Assembly (NCBI GenBank): GCA_004380135.1
Contig: QXCR01000001.1
Span: 248,001 to 312,000, forward strand
DNA length: 64,000 nucleotides
Direction of reading: 5' to 3'
DNA from: Stemphylium vesicarium
Lineage: Eukaryota; Ascomycota; Dothideomycetes; Pleosporales; Pleosporaceae
In this document: positions 10,797-21,114 of the stretch, one piece after another
Layout of the letters: every line of letters begins with the position of its first letter
Numbering within the stretch: position 1 is the stretch's first letter
Notes under the pieces: generated by a model
Database searches by the model: none
What the model saw: only the letters and a program-made list of their open reading frames with translations
What the model was told of the DNA's origin: nothing
Made by a program: the position numbers and the translations under genes

Positions 10797-12762
10797 TTAT
10801 GCGTCTTGGTCAAGACCCAAGTCTTCCTGGGCCGGAACGATGCGGAGTGTGTTGGTGTGTCCCATGCCTCCCCTCCAGCCTTGTACACAGATGACTGGAT
10901 CGCCCTTGCTAAGCACACCGAGCTTGATTGCGTTCATGATACCCCACTTCAGGCGGCGGTCAACATCCTCCTGCCATGGCTCGGTCTTGAAGTCTGGCTT
11001 CTCTTCGGGGAAATAGAATGGGTAAACGCCGCGGTAAAGGTGAGAATACTGATCAAGTTAGCGAGGGAAATCCTCGTATTTCGGGGAAACTTACCCTAGC
11101 GGCCATCTCGTTACGGGTAACCATGATGATAGGGCAGACCGGACGGTACTTGGAGACGAGACGGGCGGTGGTACCACTAATGCACGTTAGAATCACAAGT
11201 GTACAAACTGTCGGTATTCTTACCTTGTTGTCAGAACCAAGATAGCTCCGGCATTTTGCTCAAGACTAGCGCTGACGGCTGCCATTGCGCATGTCTCGGT
11301 GGTAGGGCAAGGTACGGGAGCGAGCTTCCTCAGCTCATCGAACGCGTTGACGTATGGAATAGCGACCTCAGCAAGCAAGCAGGTCTCGTGCATCATGGTG
11401 ACAGCCTCAACGGGGTAGTCACCCTTGGCAGTCTCACCCGACAACATGACGCAGTCGGCACCGTCGAGAACAGCGTTACCGACGTCGCTGACTTCAGCAC
11501 GTGTTGGGCGTGGGTTGTATGTCATGGACTCAAGCATCTGAGTTGCGCAAATGACGGGCTTTCCGGCAATGTTGCACTTGGTGATCATCATCTTCTGCGC
11601 AATGAAGACCTGGCTGGGCGGGATCTCGATACCAAGGTCACCACGAGCGACCATGACACCGTCAGTCTCCCTCAGAATCTCGTCAAAGTTGTTTACACCT
11701 TGCTGGTTCTCGACCTTGGCAATGATTTGGATGTCCTTGCCCTCCTCACCGAGCACCTCACGGATGGCAGTGATGTCGCTACCGCGGCGGATGAAGGATG
11801 CGAAGACCATGTCGACCTTGTTCTTGACACCGAACCTGAGATCGGCCTTGTCCTTCTCGGACAGTGGGGGGAGATCAATGTCGGTCTTGGGCAGGTTTAC
11901 ACCTTTCCTTGACGAGATCTTGCCGTTGTTGACGCACTTGCACTTGAGCGTCTTGTCGTCTGTGATCTCGAGGACCTCGAATGAGAGGACACCGTCGTCG
12001 ACATAGATTGTGCGGCCGGCTTCCATCACCTTGGTGATGTTCTTGTAGTCGACGTACATGTTCTTGTCGTCGCATGCTGAAGCATATTGTTCATCAGTGG
12101 TGATGTTTATGGTGGCGCCAGCCTTGATGGGGATATCGGCGTCGCCAACGGTGTTACCCGTTCGGATCTCTGGGCCCTTGGTGTCGAGGGCAATGGCAAG
12201 GGGCCTGCCAAGCTGTGTCTTCTCGGCTTCGCGTGCATGGTCGATGACGGACTGGTGGTACTCGTACGAGCCGTGGGAGAAGTTCATGCGAACGACATTG
12301 AGACCGACCTTGCGGAGGGCGTTGATCTTCTCGGCAGAGTTGGTCTTGGGGCCGATGGTGCAGATGATGGAGGTTCTTCGGTACTCCTTGGCAGGTGTGT
12401 ACTCAGTGTTGAGCTGGCTGAGCCACTCGATCCTGGTCCTGCCGGAGTTGAGGTGGTCTAGACTATGGGCCGTGTCAGCAGGTGCTTGAAATGCAGTGTG
12501 GTTCCAGATGACCTCTGGGCCTTGTTCGCGGCGAGTCGTTGATCCGGGCAACTTGCGACTTGAAGAAGGAGCAGCTGAATGCAAAGTTTCTCATACAATG
12601 CCCAGGAAAGAGCGAGAAACTGCGCAGAGAGCCAGGTTCAAGGTCTTATTCGCAGACGTGCTGTATTGTGGTGTGCCTGCATACCTGGGCTTGCGCCGAG
12701 TATCACCGCTGCAACCCGGAGGTTCACTGTAGAAGATTGTTTTGTACGTACGAGTTCGCCAT
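10797..12762 (-). CDS. PYK: Pyruvate kinase
   Basis: Four exons: 12762-12752 (11 bp, MANS), 12462-11224, 11176-11095 and 11048-10797; introns of 289, 47 and 46 bp. The product is 527 aa, the usual length for fungal pyruvate kinases. It converts phosphoenolpyruvate and ADP to pyruvate and ATP, the last step of glycolysis, in the cytosol. Motifs in order: [16 protein letters not shown] (active-site region), [28 protein letters not shown] with the catalytic Lys region, [12 protein letters not shown] (metal ligands), [10 protein letters not shown] and [15 protein letters not shown]. The C-domain carries [16 protein letters not shown], which includes the fructose-1,6-bisphosphate phosphate-binding loop and is rebuilt by removing the 47 bp intron. 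The first exon and long first intron are inferred from [14 protein letters not shown], which normally follows a short Met-initiated leader in fungal orthologues. Confidence 0.95.
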
Positions 12763-14063
12763 TTCTACGGATAGTATGGAGAGTGAGAGGGTTGTGAGGC
12801 GGAGAGACTGTGTCGCTGTCGCGGAGTGCGGGGCCGGCTGAAGGAGTCTTTTCAAAGGCTCCAATGGATATAGCAGCGGCTGGGAGGATGGGAGGGAGAG
12901 AGGAAGAAGTTGAATGAAACTGGTTCCGAGAGAATGGCGCTGGACAAGTTTATCTTCAGCGGCGACGGGCTAGAAGTTTTGTTGGCTGTTGAGCGTGTTT
13001 TGGAGGGGCAGCAGTAGCGGCGCTAGTAACGCTGATTAGTACGTGGGGCTGTACCCTGAGCGGCGGCGCGTTTGGATATAGGAATTGAAAACTGATTGCG
13101 ATGGCAGACGGGCTTTGGAACAAGGTGGATCTAATAACAGTGTTTGGTATTCGCTGACTGGCCTGCTGACTGCATGTGGTTTCTGTTCTCGGCCCGTGGC
13201 AGCTGGTTGTGACACCCACCCCCATTTGCTTCTTCGAAGCCGCCCACGTTGCCGCCTCATTGCGCTCCAGCATCCCGCCCAGATAAGACGCCGTACGCAA
13301 GCTGCGTCTCAGAGCTGTTGGAAATCTCGGCGCCGTATTTCGCTCTACCTTTGTCGTAACTGGCTAGTCGGCTATCGGATTTGAGGTATCGGTGCGCGGC
13401 CGGATGTTGGCGTGTCATGTTTTTTTTTCTGCCGTGTGGTCCTACCCGCGCGGAGATGCGTGGTGTCTTAGAGGTTTCATGGGGTCAAGGTCATGAAAAA
13501 GGGCCCTGAGCGGATTCACCGCGTCGAGGAAGGCCTAGTTATATATCACCTGCCTGCTACATGGTTCGCTCCTAAATCACCCGCATCTGCTCCGCATGGC
13601 CGTGATGCCCGAGGTTCAATTGCTGCCCACCTGCCACTGATGCGAGGGGAGCCTCGAGTTCCATATAAGTGGATACGGCTTCTGCGCAGCCATAGGGCAT
13701 CGCGAGGCCGTATGGATGATTTGCAGCAAGCGATCCATAGATGGCAACCTAGAATCATCTGTGTCGTGTCTAACATGGCAAAATAGTCGTATGCTGCAGA
13801 TGCGTAGTCGTGATCTCGATCACCAGGAACCAAGGGAACCCTGAAGTCGCGTGCCAGCTCAGATAGCCGGCTACAATCACATGCAGGAGTGACTAAGTAC
13901 GGCACCAGCCACACGTCTCACTCTCCACTACTCTACACCGCATCCTTCCATTCAACCACCACCAACACCACTTGCAGCCGACATACCTCCTGAACAGTGA
14001 TCGCCAAACTCATTCCCCATACACATCTCCGCACCGCCCCATCACCTCCACAACCTGCCCAAC
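12763..14063. other. Divergent intergenic region between pyruvate kinase and mitofissin genes
   Basis: This 1.3 kb must carry the strong glycolytic promoter on the minus side and the ATG44 promoter on the plus side. A pyrimidine stretch (T-run near 13420) and CCACCACC-rich sequence just before 14064 are visible. Small open frames here show no recognisable protein. Confidence 0.5.
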
Positions 14064-14542
14064 ATGGTCGTACGTAGCCTGCCGGACCACCGAGTCGCAT
14101 CTTTAATAGCTCACACACCTTACAGCTCGGCAAAGTCGCACATTACGCCTTCGACGCGGTATTAAGTACGCACACATGCAAGATCCGCCTCGCCCCAAAT
14201 ACCCGGCTAACCAAGCCACAGTATCCGCCTTCCTCGCCGGCGTCCGTCGCTCAACTGGCCTCACGTATGTCCCACCCCAAGCGCAACCACCAACTCCCGC
14301 CACTGCTGCACAGCCCACGTCCGAGCAATCTACATACCTCACCCCTTCTGAAAGAAAGCCGCGACATTGAAAAAAGTTTAGAGCTAAAGCTAAACAACAG
14401 ACCCAGTGTAAAGCCAGATACCTTTAGCGAAAACCCCAGCGCCCAGAAGTGGTTCGAGAGCTACCTCTGGGTCGGCGAGACCGTCATGGACCAGAGCGTC
14501 GCCTTCTTCGGCTCGAGTTCCTACTTTGAGCGTAAGCGATAG
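14064..14542 (+). CDS. ATG44: Mitofissin, mitochondrial fission factor for mitophagy (DUF1748 family)
   Basis: Four short exons: 14064-14069, 14126-14165, 14222-14264 and 14401-14542; introns of 56, 56 and 136 bp; product 76 aa. Joined, it begins MVLGKVAHYAFDAVL, continues FLAGVRRSTGLTP and ends VMDQSVAFFGSSSYFERKR. This is the DUF1748 family signature, now known as mitofissin (yeast Atg44/Mdi1), a ~73 aa protein of the mitochondrial intermembrane space that binds the inner membrane and drives the fission needed for mitophagy. Length and the conserved ends match. All splice phases close (6+40+43+142 = 231 bp). The first exon codes only Met-Val, so gene finders may miss it. It converges with NBS1, 443 bp away. 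Family assignment is from recognition; function is by homology. Confidence 0.88.
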
Positions 14543-14985
14543 ATTATGCATACAAACCCTGCGAGCGGCGAGCTTTGATATGCAACAAAAGCGGTTGGGA
14601 GGACGGGGAACCTCATCCAGTTAGAAGTAGGCGAGGAGGACGGGGACGGCTTAGAGACTTTCCCGTGGAAAAAGACTGCAATGAACCGTGAAGACTATTT
14701 TAGAGTCTGCGGAGATATGACTTTTTTCTTGAGTGGCAAGGCATGATACTGAATGAAGAGCACGGGTCATGCGGTTTCCATTTTCCGCAATGGCGTTGTG
14801 GCGCTAGACTCATCGTCTATATGAATGAAATGAATACACGCTTTTGGCATTACACATACGACTTCTGAACGTGATATTGAGAATTTGCCACTTCTAACCA
14901 TCTGTCTGGGTATCATGCTCTGCAGATAAGACGAAAATAAACGCTGCATATCACAGCCCATACTCCACGACCATGCAAGCAACTC
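14543..14985. other. Convergent 3' regions of ATG44 and NBS1
   Basis: The 443 bp between two stop codons that face each other hold 3' untranslated sequence of both genes. No gene is seen. Confidence 0.5.
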
Positions 14986-17400
14986 TCACGTCCTTCGCTT
15001 AAACCTAAAACCAGTCTCCTCATCATCGCTATCATCGTCCCTTCTACCATATCTCCCTTTCTTGGCTGGCGGTCCACTCGTAGCCCCAGATCCTCTTTTC
15101 TTACCCCTTTGTGTCTGCGTACCTTCAAGCTGTGTCTCTACAACCCTTTGCGTCCTTCCACTGCTCTTCTGCGTACGCTCTTCTGGCACTTCTTCATCAT
15201 CAGGCCCACTATCTTCGACATTGATGACTTCTTGATGAGACCGAGATTGCGTATTGCGCTTTCGCCGAGTAAAGCCTCCCACCTCTGGTTCGGAAGAGTC
15301 GTCGACCTCTTTGCGACTACGATGGCTGCCATGCGAGCGCAAAGATGGCTCGACGTCTTCGAGGAAGAAAGCATCACCGATGCCGAAACCTTTCTTTGGG
15401 GGTGCTTCTTCAAGCGTAACGATGACTTTGTGGGCCTGGACACCTTGTTCAGCACCGCGACGGCGAAATTTTTTGAAATTCTTGCGACCGTTCCAGTCTG
15501 GATCCCAGCGTTCATTGTTCGTTTGACTCTGATTACGCGTGGTACCCCTGTTCTGTCGGGGTAAGACGTCCATCTCCTCGACTTTCGCCAGATTCTTTAG
15601 CTCGGTAATATCGATACCTTCGAGCGCCTCTCGAAGGCTTTCTTCATCTGCTTTGCGCCGATCTTCCTCGTCTTTGATACGCTGGCGGGTGTGTTCGCGG
15701 ATGTTTATGTCTTTTTCTGCTTTGGCCTTTGCTTTATTGAGTCGTGCTAATGCATCTGCACCTTTGGTACTCGACTTTTGTACATGCACGTCTGCTTCAG
15801 GCTCGACCGAGACTGATGGAGCGCGAGTAGCTGCCCTTTGCTTTCTGATTTTCGCGGCAGTCGGGAACAAGGTGTCCATCTGCTCCTCTTTCTCAATCGT
15901 GTCTTGGACGTGTGACTGTGGAGCAGCGGCTTGTTCTTGAGTGCCTGGGTCAATGCGCGCCTGTGAAGCTGTTATTGACGGCGTCGGTCGGGGAGGAGCC
16001 TGTGACACCGCTTCCGCCTGAGTACTTTCAATCTTCGGCCTCTTCTTTGGGATCGGTTCGTCATCATCGAAACCAGTGAAGCGGCTGGTCTTCGCTCGAT
16101 GTACTCGCTTCCGTGGGATTGTTTTTGTCTGCTCTTCCGTTGGAGGTGCGCTCTCTTCTCGGACTTCTAAAGGTGTTCCGGACCGAGAAACAGGAGTTGG
16201 AGCGCGCTTAGAACGTCGAGTTACAATTGATTGTGATGTAGGTGCGCTAGAGGGAACATCAATCATTTCTGCGGGTGGTCGCTGGAGTGAAGCTCGGTCT
16301 TTCGTAATAATCACATCGAGGAACTCGTTCTGCAAAACAGAGCGCTGGCCAAGTGCCTGATCAGCGCCAGTGACAAAGTTTGCCGCCCATGCTTCCATTG
16401 CATCAGGATAAGCTGGCAATCGCACTGTTATGACTGGAAGTTTCTCGCCTGTCTTGCCGCGTCGCTTCTTGCCCGCAACGCTGTGGACGTAGTCAACATA
16501 TTCCTCCACGGTCGTTTCGCCTGGTCGAATATCATACAATAACGCCTTGCCACCTCCGCCAGTGACTGGGTCAAGCAAGCTGCTGTGCTGACCTTCATTC
16601 AAAAACACAAAGGTCAGACCCGAGAAGACCTCGGATCTTGATAGATCAGGTAGAAGCATTTCTTGCGGTCGAGCGACTGGCTCTGCGCCTGCTGCCGGTA
16701 TGTAGTCCTTCTCGCTCGGCCACCAGGTGTCGAAGTCCTCCTCCAGACTAGAAGGTACATAGTTCTGTGCTTCATCGACCGATGTCGCAGCGACTTGGAG
16801 AACAGCGTCAAGGAATTCCGTCGTGATGATGTGCTTGCCGGACGTCAGACCCGAGAGAACTTTGGGCAGGTTTCGTTTCGCGGATACGACGTGGGTTGTT
16901 TTGTCGAAGACGAAGTCGGCTGTGGTTTTGATATCTAAGGCGTGCAATTGCGTGCTACGGGCTTTGCTATCTCTCGACTCTTTCGACGCGTAGGTAAACA
17001 CCATCGGCCGCCAAACAACCTTGAATGGCGCATAACCCTGGGCTAATCGTATAGTATGTTCTGTTCCCTTCAATATCTCGCTGCTGTAGTTTATCGACCC
17101 GTCGTCTGCTTTTTGACTCTTCAACGTGTTTTTGTCATCGATAGTAGTCCCTTGTCGGCAACTGAGATCAGTAACCTCAACTTGCGACCGCTTGTGAAGC
17201 TTGGTGCCGTCTTCTGGTGCCACATCGTAGACTTTCAGCATCACATGCTTTCTCGACACAGCCTTATTATCAATCTTCCAGTTTTTCCCCTGTGGGCCAT
17301 CTTGATCGGCAGACTTGGTTCGACCGAAGAGCTGCTGCGATCCCGGGCGCAGCCATACGCGCTTTCCCCCGAAGAGGCTCTCGTGTTCTAGGAACCACAT
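14986..17400 (-). CDS. NBS1: Nbs1/Xrs2-type subunit of the Mre11-Rad50-Nbs1 DNA repair complex
   Basis: A single exon, 804 aa, starting MWFLEHESLFGGKRVWL. In the nucleus, Nbs1 brings Mre11-Rad50 and the Tel1/ATM kinase to DNA double-strand breaks. Domain order fits: an FHA domain in the first ~110 residues (LFGRTKSADQDG; AVSRKHVMLKV, the phosphothreonine-binding core), then tandem BRCT-like region (~115-330; HVVSAKRNLPKVLSGLTSGK, LTFVFLNEGQHSS), then a long disordered region with basic clusters. Near residue 650 the sequence RKNFKKFRRR matches the Mre11-binding NFKxF motif of Nbs1. The C-terminus is acidic followed by GFRFKRRT, resembling the ATM/Tel1-binding end of vertebrate NBS1 (acidic, FRY, then basic). 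Finding both short motifs makes the assignment firm. The gene is intronless, unlike most neighbours. Confidence 0.92.
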   Translation of the reverse strand: MWFLEHESLFGGKRVWLRPGSQQLFGRTKSADQDGPQGKNWKIDNKAVSRKHVMLKVYDVAPEDGTKLHKRSQVEVTDLSCRQGTTIDDKNTLKSQKADDGSINYSSEILKGTEHTIRLAQGYAPFKVVWRPMVFTYASKESRDSKARSTQLHALDIKTTADFVFDKTTHVVSAKRNLPKVLSGLTSGKHIITTEFLDAVLQVAATSVDEAQNYVPSSLEEDFDTWWPSEKDYIPAAGAEPVARPQEMLLPDLSRSEVFSGLTFVFLNEGQHSSLLDPVTGGGGKALLYDIRPGETTVEEYVDYVHSVAGKKRRGKTGEKLPVITVRLPAYPDAMEAWAANFVTGADQALGQRSVLQNEFLDVIITKDRASLQRPPAEMIDVPSSAPTSQSIVTRRSKRAPTPVSRSGTPLEVREESAPPTEEQTKTIPRKRVHRAKTSRFTGFDDDEPIPKKRPKIESTQAEAVSQAPPRPTPSITASQARIDPGTQEQAAAPQSHVQDTIEKEEQMDTLFPTAAKIRKQRAATRAPSVSVEPEADVHVQKSSTKGADALARLNKAKAKAEKDINIREHTRQRIKDEEDRRKADEESLREALEGIDITELKNLAKVEEMDVLPRQNRGTTRNQSQTNNERWDPDWNGRKNFKKFRRRGAEQGVQAHKVIVTLEEAPPKKGFGIGDAFFLEDVEPSLRSHGSHRSRKEVDDSSEPEVGGFTRRKRNTQSRSHQEVINVEDSGPDDEEVPEERTQKSSGRTQRVVETQLEGTQTQRGKKRGSGATSGPPAKKGRYGRRDDDSDDEETGFRFKRRT

Positions 17401-17955
17401 AATCGGAGCGTGTGGCGGGGCGATCTATCGGTCGAGTGGCGGTGTGTTCGGTATGATGCGCATTGTTCGTCTCACTTCACAATTGCGCTCGTTCGCATCA
17501 TGGGTCGCGCGGATGTGTGGACAATCTAGGCTGAAATGCCCAGGCGCGGGCGGCCGTCAAGTGCTGACGCGCTGTCATGTGAAACGCTAGCCACCCTCTT
17601 CCCCACCTGCCCACCACTTCCGTCGCCCTATGTCTCCAGCAACCGCCATTGAATGCTTAGAAGCTCGGAAGCTGCCGCGCATGTCTTCAATCACCCTTGG
17701 TGCCGACCTCTCAGACGACTGCAACGCAATCTCCACACATTTACGACGTGTTTGCTGTTCTATCATCACTCATGGGCTAGGTCTCAATACTAATCAAAAG
17801 AGGTTCTTAAGCTATATACAATATACATTGTCCATTTTCAAGTTTCTCCTTCCAGCATATCCATAACTAGATTTCTTTCAGGCCAGGATCCAGCTCCACA
17901 TAACAACAAAGACAGCAATAACATTGCTACGCGAGATCGCACATAAAGCAGAGTG
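17401..17955. other. NBS1 upstream region and MFS transporter 3' flank
   Basis: Both neighbours run on the minus strand. The 555 bp contain the NBS1 promoter (17401 upwards) and the 3' flank of the transporter. No further feature is seen. Confidence 0.5.
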
Positions 17956-19736
17956 TCACGCCTGTGCCTGTGGCGGATGCGTCAGGGCTTCCCGTCTGGC
18001 TTGCATAGCCTCTCTGGCTGCGGCGTTCTCCTCTCGCTCTTGACTGATCCGTTCGGCATACTTGCTTCGAACTCTGATTCCAGGCCCCCATCTGTAGATG
18101 CAGAATACCGGTATGCAAACAAGCGCCGAGATTCCAAAGAGTACCCAGGTCGATTTTGCGACCCCAAGGTTCTTGTACATTGGACCAGTATAGAAGGAAC
18201 AAACACCCGCAAGGACGTCTCGAGCGAAACCATTTCCGCCAGTCGCCGAAGCTGAATACTTCCCTCCGTAGGCAGCGACCATATAATCGATGGTGGCGAA
18301 GTAGATGGCAAGATTGGCGCAGCCGATGAGCACTGCGAAGATGAGCGGCGCGATCCATGGGAGAGGCGGACCTGTCACGACGAAAGCCGATCCAAATAAG
18401 CCAATGGGTAGCAACAATACCACCCAGCGGAGGGCTGAAAGACGGCTTTCGGGGCTCAATATCTTCCCATTGGCGCGTTGTTGATTGTGTCGTCTGATGA
18501 CCGGGTAATAGATGAACGCTGCCAGCCAATAACCGATGAAGAGAGCGAACAATGCGAGCCCAAGTTGAGTGGGTGTGAAACCCCATCCCGTCTTGCCAAA
18601 TACGTAACTGTAGGACTCCAAGAAGCTGAAGATAAGCGCGTCGCTGAAGCCGCTGAGCAGGGACAAGAAGCCGACAATCGGTTCGCAGACCAGCATCTTG
18701 TATGGGCGACCCATGATACTGGGGACCTTCTTCCACTGTAACTTCTCATTTTCGGTCGGCCCAACGACATCGTCATCTGCAGTTGTGGAGATACGAAGTC
18801 AGCGTATTTGTCTCACATGCACTTCGAACAGTACTTACCTGGGTTTTCTTTACGTCGCTTTTTTGCTTCTTTATTAAGCATGATGGTCGACCTCGTTTCA
18901 GGCACGTAACAGAAGTGGATGAGTTGGACGGTGCCACCAAGTATGAGCTGGATCCAGAAGTTCCAGCGAAACCCAAGATACTGCTCAATGGGACCGCCGC
19001 AGATGCCACCGATGACTAGCAAGCATTAGCCTTTTCTCATCATCACCAATGGAGAACTGACATACCTGAACCTAGACAACTCCACAGACTGACCCACAGA
19101 ATAGGCAGTTGCTGCTCTTCCGGGTCGAACATGTCTGCAACCATGCCAAGGGTTACGGATCCGCCTGCGGAACAGAGTCCACCGAAGAGACGGGCGATCA
19201 GTACTTGATGCCAAGCGGTGCTGGCTCCAGCCAGGATCTGCCACATGTTGATAGTGAACAAAGACAGCTGCATGATCGGCCATCGTCCGAACTCCTCAGA
19301 CCATGGGGCCCATAATTCACATCCAATTCCATATAGGATCAAAAACCAAGCCATTCCGGCCCTGGCGTTGGTGAAGTGGTTGCTTCCGAGATGGTAATGA
19401 TCGTTGAGAGGGCCGATAGCGTTCGAGTAGACGGCCGCGTTGTAATCTGAGGCGGGTCAGTTCAAAGGCCCTTGCAAATCTGCAGGGGAGCCACATACTC
19501 ATACTCGTCTGGCACAGGGCCACGACAGTCAAGATCTGCCACTTCTTCCGGGTGGAGAACATGTATCCTGTCTTCTCCACCGAATTCGCCTCGTCGAGTT
19601 TCAACGGACCACGGGATTCGTCTTCACCACCGGTACTACGTGTAGGGACCATTTCTATCGCATCGGCCGCCGCTTTTTTGCGGCCGGGAGAGCCGCGCCG
19701 GCTCGAGTCGCTATCATTTCGAACGTACGAGGTCAT
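17956..19736 (-). CDS. MFS transporter, DHA1 (drug:H+ antiporter/polyamine) type
   Basis: Four exons: 19736-19499, 19446-19066, 19015-18839 and 18776-17956; introns of 52, 50 and 62 bp; product 538 aa. An N-terminal cytosolic stretch rich in Ser/Arg (RNDSDSSRRGSPGRKKAA) precedes helix 1 (WQILTVVALCQTSMNYNAAV). The loop 2-3 segment ELWAPWSEEFGRWP is the DHA1 version of MFS motif A, followed by ARLFGGLCSAGGSVTLGMVAD (helix 4-5, antiporter motif region). The second half includes FGKTGWGFTPTQLGLA and a last helix before a charged coiled tail (KYAERISQEREENAAAREAM). The family exports drugs, polyamines or other small cations at the plasma membrane; the substrate is not predictable. Joined exons keep phase throughout. 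Confidence 0.85.
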
Positions 19737-20529
19737 GATCTAGATTGTTTCAATCAGCACTCTTGCAAGCAGGCAATAGTTGAAAGGGGAAGACTAACTC
19801 AGAAGTAGATTTGGAAATATAAGTAGCAGTTTGGGGCTCTGTTGGTACACCATGGGGTACCTGAAGCATGAAAGGCGGAAAATGCGGGGAGGCGACGCTT
19901 CTTATGCATCGCAACCACGGCCAGGCTCGCGGGACCATGGATCGTTAAACTGAACCAATATGAACCTCTGTTGTATTAGATTACAACGGCTTTCCGGTCT
20001 ATGTGCAATATGCAGCTCCGGAGTGGACGCCGTAGACGGAAGCGCGAGACGGCCCGCGATCAGAACCATGGTACTTGGAAATTCCCCGCACAGGACGACT
20101 GGAGTGTTCTTGTCGCTCTTTTCGAAATTGGACCTAAATCATTCCATTAGTTTAGGACTTGGACGCAAGCATCAAAAATGAAAGTGCAATCGCAACTACG
20201 GTGCAGTGAGCATGTCACCCCACACGTATCGTTCTGCCTCTTTCCGTCTCCAAACTTACCTACCCCCTTCTAAATCATAAAGTCTGGCTCGGAACGATGC
20301 GGGACAGCCATCCTGTATTTTACCACTGCAACTACATGATATGCGGAAACCCGCCTGGTCAATACAACAGCGTTCCAAAGTACACAGTCCCCATACACAA
20401 TCCCACTTCCCATTTTACAAAGAAATAAAGAGTACGCGTGATCAAGTATTGCCAACTCCTACAACACCCCAGCGTTCAGCCTGTAAGTTCTATATCTCTC
20501 TCAATTGGCTCTGATTCAAATCGCAGGTG
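19737..20529. other. Upstream region of the MFS transporter; putative 5' leader of a small gene
   Basis: No protein gene is seen in most of this 790 bp. Near its right end a clean donor (GTAAGT at 20483) and acceptor (GCAG ending at 20526) could be a 5'-leader intron of the small gene proposed at 20530. Confidence 0.35.
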
Positions 20530-20780
20530 ATGATTGTAAGTCACATGAACACCCTCTCATACAAAACTCCACAATGCATTGCACAGCCCTACCCTAAAAC
20601 TAATTCGACAGTGCCCTTGCAATGACACTGTCGTCATCATAGATCCCTTCCAAGCTACACGCCCTATTCTTATTCGCCCGAGGTGTTAACGGCGTCCAGT
20701 TCATTCCTGCCTTAGTCGCCCAGCTCCTCTTCCCGACCCTGGAAGGGCTCTTGGGACTCTACTTTCAGCTGCACTCGTGA
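20530..20780 (+). CDS. Candidate 47-residue hydrophobic protein, two exons
   Basis: Proposed exons are 20530-20535 and 20643-20780, with an intron of 107 bp (donor GTAAGT, acceptor ATAG). The spliced frame begins MIIPSKLHALFLFARG and ends LLGLYFQLHS before TGA. The middle (VQFIPALVAQLLFPTLEGLL) is a continuous hydrophobic segment that could span or lie on a membrane. Support: two canonical GTAAGT donors in the right order, no stop in 42 codons of exon 2, and a sensible hydrophobic pattern. Against: I do not recognise the family, and another acceptor (GACAG at 20611) would give a different, shorter product. It could be a small organelle or ER membrane subunit, or chance. Confidence 0.3.
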
Positions 20781-21114
20781 CTACTTTCCGTCTTAGACTA
20801 GCGTATCAGGGCACTTGTCCGTCATGGCGGATTTGCGCGGAAGGAGAGCTAAAGTTTTCACATGGGGGAGTTTCGAGCTAGAGTTATGATACATTGAATA
20901 CTTCAATAGAATCTAGTTCATCCAACGACTTTGCCGCACACATATGTGGAAGTGAATGAGCAATCGCGTCAGCCACCGAACCTTACATGGCGGCTAGCGA
21001 AATCCTCATGAGAAAAAACTTGGGTGCTTTCACTATCCTGGAGATGTTGTATGTGTCTAATGAAACTGGAAAGAAATGTCTCTATGAGGCCGTGGCAAGG
21101 CCGGCAGAAATAGC
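20781..21114. other. Intergenic, nothing seen
   Basis: This 334 bp stretch lies between the candidate small gene and the 3' end of the unknown gene on the minus strand. No feature is recognised. Confidence 0.4.

Noticed and set aside
12956..13300. Minus-strand frame upstream of pyruvate kinase
   Set aside because: Arg/Ser/Pro-rich translation without family features; it lies in the expected promoter.
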